Of a stretch of DNA of 5,125 nucleotides, positions 1-5,125 are shown piece after piece. Numbering within the stretch: the stretch's first letter is position 1; the number at the start of each line of letters is the position of its first letter. The stretch is from positions 1 to 5,125 of the forward strand of contig JAUILX010000080.1 in the NCBI GenBank assembly GCA_030433395.1. The letters run 5' to 3'. The notes beneath the pieces are model-generated. The model made no database searches. It saw nothing but the letters and a program-made list of their open reading frames with translations, and was not told the origin of the DNA. The stretch comes from Chlamydiia bacterium. Its GTDB lineage: Bacteria; Chlamydiota; Chlamydiia; Chlamydiales; JACKPQ01. A program made the translations under genes and the position numbers.

Positions 1-1
1 C

Positions 2-244
2 CCAGCAGACATTGCTTCTCAGATCCAAGGATCGGTTGACAAGGTCAAAGAAGCCCTAAAAGGCGAGGATCTTGCTGCAATTAAGTCTGCATCTGACGAG
101 CTCAACGCTACAATGCAAAAGATTGGCGAGGCAATGCAACAGCAAGCAGCTCCTGAAGGCGCTGCTCCTCAAGAAGAGGGAGCGAGCAAAGACGACATCG
201 AAGAAGCTGAAGTCGAAGAAGTCGTCGACGAAGAGTCGAAGTAA
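2..244 (+). CDS. dnaK: DnaK (Hsp70 chaperone), C-terminal fragment
   Basis: This is the last 80 codons of an open frame that enters from the left edge, so the true start lies outside the window. DnaK is the ATP-driven Hsp70 chaperone of the cytoplasm, working with DnaJ and GrpE. Only the end of the substrate-binding domain is visible. It starts with helical-lid sequence (PADIASQIQGSVDKVKEAL, then LAAIKSASDELNATMQKIGEAM), the pattern typical of the DnaK lid: charged helix, 'LKGED' turn, then an 'L...MQKIGEAMQQ' helix. An Ala/Gln/Pro/Glu-rich linker follows, and then an acidic tail ending EEVVDEESK. The nucleotide-binding domain and the peptide-binding cleft are not in the window. The acidic disordered tail fits the family, whose C-termini are often EEV-D/K-like. 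A strong terminator follows 12 bases after the stop, so dnaK appears to be the last gene of its transcript. Another Hsp70 paralogue is possible, but the lid sequence fits DnaK well. Confidence 0.9.
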   Translation, partial: PADIASQIQGSVDKVKEALKGEDLAAIKSASDELNATMQKIGEAMQQQAAPEGAAPQEEGASKDDIEEAEVEEVVDEESK

Positions 245-256
245 TCTTAAGCTTCT

Positions 257-290
257 AAAAAGCCGCTCTAAAATCTAGAGCGGCTTTTTT
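257..290 (+). terminator. Intrinsic terminator of dnaK
   Basis: A perfect 14-bp inverted repeat (257-270 pairing with 276-289) has a GC-rich core, AGCCGCTCTA / TAGAGCGGCT, around the 5-base loop AAATC. It ends in a run of six T on the plus strand and begins with a run of A. It lies 12 bases after the dnaK stop codon. Because the A-run and T-run flank a symmetric stem, it could also stop transcription arriving on the minus strand, so it may insulate dnaK from the convergent gene at 426-1691. Confidence 0.93.
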
Positions 291-298
291 GTTCCTAA

Positions 299-422
299 CC
301 TCAGTTGTGGGTTTTGATTGCTTGTATTTCAGAATAGCCGCAAGCGCTATGGATGAGCAAAAAAGGGTGCAAGATAGCACCTTAAATGGCTGAAGACGGG
401 TGATATAAACCCATAACTGAGG
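299..422. repeat. 124-bp block bounded by 16-bp inverted repeats (possible MITE)
   Basis: The left arm at 299-314 (CCTCAGTTGTGGGTTT) and the right arm at 407-422 (AAACCCATAACTGAGG) are reverse complements with one mismatch in 16. The 92 bases between them hold no ORF of note but contain two small hairpins: ATAGC/GCTAT at 334-350 and GGTGC/GCACC at 366-381. Just outside the arms, TCCTA occurs at 293-297 and again at 424-428, each one base away from its arm, which would fit a 5-bp target duplication. The right copy overlaps the TAG stop of the minus-strand gene. A non-autonomous transposable element is one reading. A long structured 3' untranslated region is another. No transposase is present. 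Confidence 0.55.
359..381 (-). terminator. Candidate intrinsic terminator for the 421-aa gene
   Basis: Read on the minus strand, GGTGC-TATCTT-GCACC forms a 5-bp GC-rich stem with a 6-base loop (381 down to 366), followed by one C and then six T (364-359). It lies about 45 bases beyond the stop codon of the minus-strand gene that ends at 426, as expected for its terminator. The stem is short, so the call is moderate. It sits inside the inverted-repeat block described at 299-422. Confidence 0.5.
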
Positions 423-425
423 CTC

Positions 426-1691
426 CTAGACTACAGAAGAAACCCTTCTCTGTGGCGCGCTTCCTGATCTTGCCCTTCTTCTGTTCGAAGAAGTGTGCAT
501 GCAAGAGACCCTGAGCTGGGTATGTTTTTTCTTAATCTGCTCAATGATCTTTGTGCATTCAGTGCCTAGACCATCAAAAATCAAGTGACGCAATTGATCA
601 TTAGCAAGTGCGTTTAGACCCGTTTTAAAAGCCTCAGGATCTTTACCGATCTCAGGGCATCCCTTGAATCTTATTGAACTCAGTTCACATTGAGCTAAAT
701 AATGGAAGGCTTGTTCTGTTATCGTCGCGTTCTTATCTAAAATTAAGTAGTTAATTTTAGGGAAAAGTTTTTTCAGATTGCTTGAAATCTCTTTAATGTC
801 TTCATCAGCATAATTTTTTCCAGTAAAATCTACCCATTCGACAAGTTTTGCTGCGGGATTATCCGTTTTCGAATCAAGCTTTAGATTCAAATCACAAAGC
901 TTGTTAAAATGATGAGCAAGGTTGCATGAATCATTTGTAACAACAATGTGTTTTTCCTCTAGTTTCTTTAATTTACAATTGATACGGGACCCTCGAAAGT
1001 CAAAGCAAGCGACATTAGAAAACTGTCCTTCCAGCCAATCGACCTTATCAAGGGTAACATTTTTTATTACAACGGTTGCAGCTTGATTGAATAGCTCTGT
1101 GTGATTCTTAACAAAGTTAAGAGCTTCGGAGCTATCAATAACAAGTCGATCATAACTTAAACCATCTTGAACGTTTAATTGGCGTATCAATGCAGAAGGA
1201 TGATTTAATGCTCCTTTTTTAAATTGGAGAGTAACACAATGCTTAGGGTGGATGAAATGCCCAAAACCACCATATGTTTTTATGCATCCATTAAAGGCTA
1301 GTGTAGCTGTCATTTCTGTCTTGGTACTTATCTCAAATAACTGTTCATTAATTCTATAAGCGGATGAAAAAATAGTCGTCGGAACAAACAACGCAATAGA
1401 CAGCACAACTGCACCAATCATCTTGATAAGTTCAATTGTGCTTTGCTTTAGTTGATGGCTTTGTCCTGAAAAGGCAAGACCTAAATGGCAAGCAAATTTT
1501 ACTCCGCTTTGGACAGCTCCGATAGAGAAAATAACCGGAGTAGAGACCGCTAAGATCCGGCTTTGCAAGCCATTAACCCATCCGCCAGATTCCACATGAT
1601 TAGCAATTCGGTCAACGCATGATCTTGCAAGGTTATTTTCGCTTGGAATCAGTTGGTTTTGCCAACTGATTGGTGTTTGAAATATTGTCAT
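426..1691 (-). CDS. Hypothetical Inc-like membrane protein with LRR-like body and Arg/Ser-rich tail
   Basis: I do not recognise this 421-aa protein as a named family. The start is the ATG at 1691: a good ribosome-binding site (AAGGA, complement of 1700-1704) stands 8 bases before it, and the next in-frame Met is residue 91. Residues about 45-74 and 89-112 are two hydrophobic segments separated by a short polar loop (75-88), an arrangement like the bilobed domain of chlamydial Inc proteins. From about 180 to 375, short beta-strand-like segments recur every 20-38 residues (around 182, 206, 228, 248, 286, 314, 339 and 369; for example YDRLVID, INYLILDKN, LSSIRFKGC, LRHLIFDGL), suggesting a degenerate leucine-rich-repeat solenoid. 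The C-terminus is strongly basic and Ser-rich (404-421), with RRRAR, the sequence RSGSAP and a final RRVSSVV. There is no catalytic motif I can identify. It is divergent from the 295-aa gene and convergent with dnaK. A secreted host-interacting effector is my inference. Confidence 0.8.
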   Translation of the reverse strand: MTIFQTPISWQNQLIPSENNLARSCVDRIANHVESGGWVNGLQSRILAVSTPVIFSIGAVQSGVKFACHLGLAFSGQSHQLKQSTIELIKMIGAVVLSIALFVPTTIFSSAYRINEQLFEISTKTEMTATLAFNGCIKTYGGFGHFIHPKHCVTLQFKKGALNHPSALIRQLNVQDGLSYDRLVIDSSEALNFVKNHTELFNQAATVVIKNVTLDKVDWLEGQFSNVACFDFRGSRINCKLKKLEEKHIVVTNDSCNLAHHFNKLCDLNLKLDSKTDNPAAKLVEWVDFTGKNYADEDIKEISSNLKKLFPKINYLILDKNATITEQAFHYLAQCELSSIRFKGCPEIGKDPEAFKTGLNALANDQLRHLIFDGLGTECTKIIEQIKKKHTQLRVSCMHTSSNRRRARSGSAPQRRVSSVV

Positions 1692-1840
1692 CGTAATTTT
1701 CCTTAGTTAAGTCTGTTTTTCACCGACATCTTAATTGAATAAGAACTTTAAATGAAAGAAGAAAAAAAACAAACTCTCCTTTTGCAATAAAATAACAACA
1801 GGCATAAACTACAGGCAATAATCACAACCAAAGAGAACAG
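1692..1840. promoter_or_regulatory. Divergent intergenic region between the two orphan genes
   Basis: This 149-bp A/T-rich stretch separates the two divergently transcribed orphan genes and must hold both promoters, unless one gene is transcribed from further away. It contains the minus-strand ribosome-binding site (complement of 1700-1704), a purine-rich run around 1753-1769 on the plus strand, and the candidate plus-strand promoter listed separately. Upstream of the 295-aa gene the only Shine-Dalgarno-like sequence is a weak AAGAG (1831-1835). I see no convincing -35/-10 pair for the minus-strand gene and no clear operator palindrome. Confidence 0.5.
1782..1810 (+). promoter_or_regulatory. 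Candidate sigma70-type promoter for the 295-aa gene
   Basis: TTGCAA (1782-1787) and TAAACT (1805-1810) are separated by 17 bases. Each matches four of six consensus positions (TTGACA and TATAAT), and the spacer is A/T-rich. Transcription would begin near 1817, giving a leader of roughly 24 bases before the ATG at 1841. Matches of this quality are easy to find in A/T-rich DNA, so this is only a candidate. Confidence 0.35.
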
Positions 1841-2728
1841 ATGACAGAACCAGTAAGTAACAACATAAACATGAAACCACAGGCAAAATCTGGCAGTTCA
1901 TGGCCAAGAGAAATCGCTTTTGCTATGATTGCAATAGGTACTGGAATTGGTGCTGGAGTCATTTTAAGAAATAAAGAGGTCACAGACGACCCAAAGAGTT
2001 TAGGTATAGCAGGAGGCGTCACAATTACAACGTATGGCATACTCAAATTACTCTTTAGACAACACCAGAATGAAAGCGCAGCATTAACAGAACCAACTCT
2101 AGATGTCCGAAATAAGACGGCAGATCTTCAATTAATAACTGAAACTTATAAGCAGGAGGAAGTCAAAAACACATTAAATGGACAAGAAAAGACGAACCCC
2201 CGCACTGATCAAGAGCAAAATATTCTACCAAATTCGAACATGAGTAGGATAGGTACCCCTTCAAAACAGGTAATTCATGAGCAAGAGGAGGTTGAAAACG
2301 CATCAAATGAACAAGAAAAGACGAGCCCTCGCGCTGATCAAGAGCAAAATATTCTGCCAAATTTGGATCCAACTAATATAAAAACCCCTTCAGAGCAAGT
2401 GACTCAAACTGAAGAAACTGATACCCTGGAAGAACCAATTAACTTTGCAAGCTTAGTCGAAGAAGATGATGACAAAACAAATACAAATGAAAAAAAGAAA
2501 GTCACTTTCACTGAAACTCCTCCTGAGCCAGTAAAGTCTATATTAAAAAACCCAGACTTGAGTCTCAATGATAACGAGGACAGCGATACCGATACAAGTT
2601 TCGCAAACACCAGTTTCGGCAGTAATGCAAGTGGTTATTACACTTCGGACGGCGAAGAACCATCCGACACCGGATATGAAGATAGCAGTAACAACAGCTT
2701 TGTGGATGATTTTGGAGAGGTGAACTAA
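1841..2728 (+). CDS. Hypothetical Inc-like protein with acidic tail and PP1-type docking motifs
   Basis: I do not recognise this 295-aa protein as a named family. It has a short polar N-terminus, then two hydrophobic segments at about 25-42 (small and Gly-rich, with GTGIGAG) and 54-72, joined by a 10-residue polar loop. This closely matches the bilobed domain of chlamydial Inc proteins, which are type III secreted into the inclusion membrane with both ends facing the host cytosol. The remaining ~220 residues are rich in Glu, Gln, Asn, Asp, Ser and Thr and look disordered. They include a 43-residue tandem duplication (105-190), a basic-hydrophobic patch EKKKVTFTE (217-225) followed by VKSILK (231-236), and a Ser/Asp/Tyr-rich end. 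KVTF and SILK match the RVxF and SILK docking motifs for eukaryotic protein phosphatase 1. The ATG at 1841 has only a weak AAGAG upstream; the alternative Met11 has no better site. Its stop overlaps the rseP stop by 4 bases, tail to tail. Inclusion or vacuole membrane location is inferred. Confidence 0.8.
   Translation: MTEPVSNNINMKPQAKSGSSWPREIAFAMIAIGTGIGAGVILRNKEVTDDPKSLGIAGGVTITTYGILKLLFRQHQNESAALTEPTLDVRNKTADLQLITETYKQEEVKNTLNGQEKTNPRTDQEQNILPNSNMSRIGTPSKQVIHEQEEVENASNEQEKTSPRADQEQNILPNLDPTNIKTPSEQVTQTEETDTLEEPINFASLVEEDDDKTNTNEKKKVTFTETPPEPVKSILKNPDLSLNDNEDSDTDTSFANTSFGSNASGYYTSDGEEPSDTGYEDSSNNSFVDDFGEVN
2153..2410 (+). repeat. Two tandem 129-bp coding repeats in the 295-aa gene
   Basis: Copy 1 (2153-2281, residues 105-147) and copy 2 (2282-2410, residues 148-190) are contiguous, equal in length and in frame. 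By hand alignment 27 of 43 residues are identical, with a shared core QEKTxPRxDQEQNILPN. The DNA is also similar, including a 22-base identical run (2205-2226 and 2334-2355), so the duplication looks fairly recent. The later third of each unit has diverged most. Both copies keep a TP-S-x-QV segment near the end. Confidence 0.9.
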
Positions 2729-4650
2729 GCCAACCCCACAAGTCGAAGGACGTCGTGGAAGGTGATATAAAAAGCAAAGCCTGCAATCAGGATCAGGAAG
2801 GCGATGGCAATGCGATCCATCGCTTTTTGACTGATGCGCTTGCCACTTCCAGCTTCGATGGCCGAAAAGACTATATGGCCTCCGTCAAAGGGTGGAATGG
2901 GAAGCAGGTTGAGTATGCCGAGATTAAGGCTAATCACTGCTAGCCAGAAGAGCGCTTCGCCAAGCCCAAGCCCCCAGCTGCGATGCAACATCTGTACAAT
3001 GCCGACGGGGCCTGAAACCCATTTGGGGCTAAGGGAACCACTGAAAAGGCCAATGAGTGTGCGGCCAATGTCTAAGAATGTTTCACTGAAAAGCGTCCAG
3101 GGAGCAGGATTGTAAATCACAGCGTGATCTAGTAGAGGAATGCCAACCATGAGTCGATTGGTGTAAGCCAGATGCAAGCGCATGGCTTCCTCTTTTTCTT
3201 GCTCGTTATCTATTTGGGCGATTTGCTCTTCTTGGAGTTTGCTCTCATGATCCATCCTTTTTTTCTGGCTTTCTGGAACGGGAAAGTCTTTGCGAGGAAC
3301 GGGCTCAACGGGACTCAAAAAATGCAGATTGGCAACGGATTCTAAACGCTGGCCGCGAGCTAAGGCTTTTAGCATCTGGTCTAAATTCTGAGCGTCTATT
3401 GATTTTTCAAAGCTTTGATCAGCAAGCTTCCAATTAATGGCGTCAAGTGAATCTCCACGCTGCACAATCATCTGTGCCTGGCGCTTTTGGAGCTGGGCAA
3501 ATAGCTGAATGCTGGAGTTGATCGGTGTGCCGTTGACAGCAAGGATACGGTCTCCTGGTTGCAGGGCATCCTCTCCAAGCCACATTTGCTGCTGCACAGA
3601 GCTATCGTCGATGTAGGGTATGCTTTTCTCAACGGTTGCACTTGCGCTCATCTGGTAAGGGATAAATGAGGCGTCGTTGAGCGTAGATTTCATTTTAGAG
3701 CTGTAGTGCCAATCGTCGAGTTCGCCTTTAAAGTTACTTGTAGTGCGCAGCTGGCGGATTGTCATCAGAGGAGTGCGCATGAGCTGATAGTTGGAACCGC
3801 GCTTAACAGAAAGCGTAGCAAAGGGCTCGTTGATTACACGCACGAATTGAGCATTTGAGAACATAAGCTGCCCGTTTGCCCAAATGATGCGATCACCAGA
3901 TTGAATCCCTGAGCTTTGCATGGGAGAGTCTTTAGGCATGGGAGCTTTGTCTGCATTGTAAATTAAGTAAGAGCTGGGAGCAAAGATACCAATGGTGTTG
4001 ATTTCACGGTCAAAAAAACGGGGATCTGGATAAGGCGTAACGTTATAGTTAAATGGCCTTCGTTCATCTTGGAAATAATCGATTTGGTCGCCGCGCACGT
4101 TTATAGGCGTAGATGGAGACTCGAGCATCATGTATTGCATGTCTTTAATGCCACCATAAGGCTTGCCATCAAAGCTTGTAATCTGGTCCCCTGCCCTAAT
4201 GCCTTTTTCATAAAGCTCTGACTTAAGGTCGAGCTGACCGATGATTTGAGTGTGATCTCTAAAGGGTTTGATGCGACCACCAATGAGAAAAATGATTGAA
4301 AAAAGCACAAAGGCAAAGACGATATTTACAAGTGGACCTGCAAAGGCAACAGCGATTCTAGCTGCAGGTTTTTTGCCGTAAAAACCATCTTTAACTTTAT
4401 GAGGCGGGATGTTGTTCTCTTTTTGCATGCCTGCAATTTTGACGTAGCCACCAAGCAAAAAATAGCAAAGCTGCCATTTAACTCCACCGCGCTTCCAACT
4501 GTAAAAAGGCTTTCCAAAACCAATGCTGAAAACCTGAATGCGCATTCCACACTTTTTGGCTACCAGGTAATGTCCAAGTTCGTGAATAAAGATGAGCAGC
4601 CCCAGTCCAAGTACAGCAAGAATGAAGTAGAGCAGATGGTAAAATGGCAT
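2725..4650 (-). CDS. rseP: Site-2 intramembrane metalloprotease, RseP/YaeL family
   Basis: This is an inner-membrane zinc protease of the site-2 protease (M50) family. Family hallmarks are all present: HELGH at residues 23-27 in the first membrane segment (zinc ligands H23 and H27, catalytic E24), GFGKP at 44-48, GPLVN at 105-109 in the second membrane segment, GPVGI at 547-551, and NLLPIPPFDGGH at 581-592 with D589 as the likely third zinc ligand. A last membrane helix lies at about 614-631. The periplasmic part carries three PDZ-type cores, AGDQITSFDG (153-162), SGDRIIWANG (251-260) and PGDRILAVNG (365-374), where E. coli RseP has two PDZ domains. A Lys/Glu/Gln-rich, probably helical stretch (460-495) precedes the last two helices. 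At 641 aa it is far longer than E. coli RseP (about 450 aa), though near the chlamydial form (about 619 aa, from memory). The ATG at 4650 is supported by AAGGAA 7 bases upstream. Chlamydiae are not known to have RseA/sigma-E, so the substrate is unknown. Confidence 0.95.
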   Translation of the reverse strand: MPFYHLLYFILAVLGLGLLIFIHELGHYLVAKKCGMRIQVFSIGFGKPFYSWKRGGVKWQLCYFLLGGYVKIAGMQKENNIPPHKVKDGFYGKKPAARIAVAFAGPLVNIVFAFVLFSIIFLIGGRIKPFRDHTQIIGQLDLKSELYEKGIRAGDQITSFDGKPYGGIKDMQYMMLESPSTPINVRGDQIDYFQDERRPFNYNVTPYPDPRFFDREINTIGIFAPSSYLIYNADKAPMPKDSPMQSSGIQSGDRIIWANGQLMFSNAQFVRVINEPFATLSVKRGSNYQLMRTPLMTIRQLRTTSNFKGELDDWHYSSKMKSTLNDASFIPYQMSASATVEKSIPYIDDSSVQQQMWLGEDALQPGDRILAVNGTPINSSIQLFAQLQKRQAQMIVQRGDSLDAINWKLADQSFEKSIDAQNLDQMLKALARGQRLESVANLHFLSPVEPVPRKDFPVPESQKKRMDHESKLQEEQIAQIDNEQEKEEAMRLHLAYTNRLMVGIPLLDHAVIYNPAPWTLFSETFLDIGRTLIGLFSGSLSPKWVSGPVGIVQMLHRSWGLGLGEALFWLAVISLNLGILNLLPIPPFDGGHIVFSAIEAGSGKRISQKAMDRIAIAFLILIAGFAFYITFHDVLRLVGLA

Positions 4651-4651
4651 G

Positions 4652-5125
4652 TTATATTTCCTTGGCTAGGGCGCGCGCTGTAGCGTCGACGCCTTTAACA
4701 GTTTCTAGGTCTGGGGTGTCTATCACCTGATGGCACTCCATAAGTTTAAGTAATTTTTCCCCAATGGAGTGCCAGCCAATCGCGCCTTGCAAAAAGCGCT
4801 CAACTAACGCCTCATTTGCTCCATTCATAAAGCATGGGGCTGATCTTCCAATGCGGCCAGCCTCAAATGCGAGCTGCAAACAAACAAATCGCTCTAAGTC
4901 CGGCGCTCCAAATTCCAGTTTAGAGTATTTGGTAAAATCAAAACAAGGCTTCATTCCCCCAAGGCGCTTTGGATAGGTCAATGCGTACTGAATTGGCAGA
5001 TGCATGCTGGGCTCGGAGAGCTGCGCAATCATGGAGCCATCACACCACTCGACAAGACTGTGCACAATGCTCTGGGGGTGAATAACAACTTCAATTTGAT
5101 CGAAAGGAATACCAAAAAGCACATG
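4652..5125 (-). CDS. dxr: 1-deoxy-D-xylulose 5-phosphate reductoisomerase, C-terminal part
   Basis: This is the last 157 codons of Dxr (IspC), cut by the right edge; the frame continues beyond 5125. Dxr converts 1-deoxy-D-xylulose 5-phosphate to 2-C-methyl-D-erythritol 4-phosphate with NADPH, the committed step of the non-mevalonate isoprenoid pathway, in the cytoplasm. Recognisable blocks are IEVVIHPQSIVHSLVEW with DGSMIAQL, then SEPSMHLPIQYALTYPKR, FGAPDLERFVCLQLAFEAG, and the MNGANE block (E. coli LNAANE), ending in VKGVDATARALAKEI. They align in order with the E. coli enzyme from about residue 240 to its end. The metal- and substrate-binding residues (D150, E152, E231 and the NADPH domain in E. 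coli numbering) lie upstream, outside the window. The GTG at 5122 is an internal valine, not a start. The stop lies one base before the rseP ATG, so the two genes form a compact operon. I see no internal frameshift. Confidence 0.95.
   Translation of the reverse strand, partial: HVLFGIPFDQIEVVIHPQSIVHSLVEWCDGSMIAQLSEPSMHLPIQYALTYPKRLGGMKPCFDFTKYSKLEFGAPDLERFVCLQLAFEAGRIGRSAPCFMNGANEALVERFLQGAIGWHSIGEKLLKLMECHQVIDTPDLETVKGVDATARALAKEI
4658..4663 (-). promoter_or_regulatory. rseP ribosome-binding site inside dxr
   Basis: On the minus strand AAGGAA (complement of 4658-4663) stands 7 bases before the rseP ATG. It lies entirely within the last codons of dxr, whose TAA (4654-4652) ends one base before that ATG. 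This fixes the rseP start and implies that ribosomes finishing dxr can re-initiate directly on rseP. Confidence 0.85.

Noticed and set aside
72..278. Plus-strand 68-aa frame rich in Lys/Ser/Leu overlapping the end of dnaK.
   Set aside because: It is an out-of-frame shadow of the dnaK 3' end and runs into the terminator stem; it has no independent evidence.
1707..1734. TTAAG...CTTAA inverted repeat in the divergent intergenic region as an operator.
   Set aside because: Only five A/T-rich base pairs match and the arms are 18 bases apart; this is expected by chance in such sequence.
2642..2659. GYYTSDGEE in the 295-aa protein (residues 265-273) as a phospho-FFAT motif for host VAP proteins, as in C. 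trachomatis IncV.
   Set aside because: The Y-x-T-S core fits, but the preceding residues lack the acidic flank expected of FFAT motifs and the later positions fit poorly. Ser/Thr/Asp-rich tails give such matches by chance.
2660..2692. SDTGYEDSS (residues 275-283) as a beta-TrCP-type degron or SH2-binding phosphotyrosine site.
   Set aside because: It has Thr where the degron normally has Ser and its spacing is loose. A single Tyr in acidic context is too weak to call an SH2 site.
4399..4683. Plus-strand 94-aa frame opposite the start of rseP.
   Set aside because: It is antisense to the well-supported HExxH region of rseP and the dxr end, with no family resemblance of its own.
5120..5122. GTG at the right edge as the start of a short dxr.
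   Set aside because: Alignment with Dxr continues upstream through this codon (HVLFGIPF precedes the HPQS block), so it is an internal Val and the gene is simply cut by the window.

Overview
The window reads as a piece of chromosome from a bacterium of the phylum Chlamydiae, probably one of the amoeba-associated ('environmental') families rather than the genus Chlamydia. Three things support this. The dxr-rseP pair lies head-to-tail, an order I recall from chlamydial genomes. The RseP homologue is long (641 aa, against about 450 aa in E. coli). Two neighbouring orphan genes each encode a paired-hydrophobic-segment protein resembling chlamydial inclusion membrane (Inc) proteins. The lineage is an inference; no rRNA or other decisive marker is present.

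Layout. Positions 2-244 (+) hold the last 80 codons of dnaK, followed by a strong intrinsic terminator (257-290). Positions 291-425 hold a non-coding block bounded by 16-bp inverted repeats (299-314 and 407-422) and flanked by a possible 5-bp duplication. It looks like a small MITE-like element or a structured 3' region, and it contains a candidate minus-strand terminator. Positions 426-1691 (-) encode an unrecognised 421-aa protein with an N-terminal hydrophobic hairpin, a degenerate leucine-rich-repeat-like body and an Arg/Ser-rich tail. A 149-bp divergent intergenic region (1692-1840) separates it from an unrecognised 295-aa gene (1841-2728, +). That protein has an Inc-like bilobed hydrophobic domain and a long acidic, probably disordered tail with a 43-aa tandem duplication. 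The 295-aa gene meets rseP (2725-4650, -) tail-to-tail with overlapping stop codons. The 3' part of dxr (4652-5125, -, running off the window edge) precedes rseP by a single base.

How the parts relate. dxr-rseP is a compact housekeeping operon: isoprenoid precursor synthesis, then intramembrane proteolysis. The rseP ribosome-binding site lies inside the end of dxr. dnaK is an independent chaperone gene. Between them sits a divergent pair of accessory genes, which I consider the most interesting content. Both proteins resemble membrane-anchored secreted effectors with a large region that would face the host. Each carries short motifs used by eukaryotic signalling proteins: protein phosphatase-1 docking motifs (KVTF and SILK) in the 295-aa protein, and a textbook mode-1 14-3-3 site (RSGSAP) in the tail of the 421-aa protein. 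That the pair acts together on host phospho-signalling is a hypothesis, not something the sequence shows.
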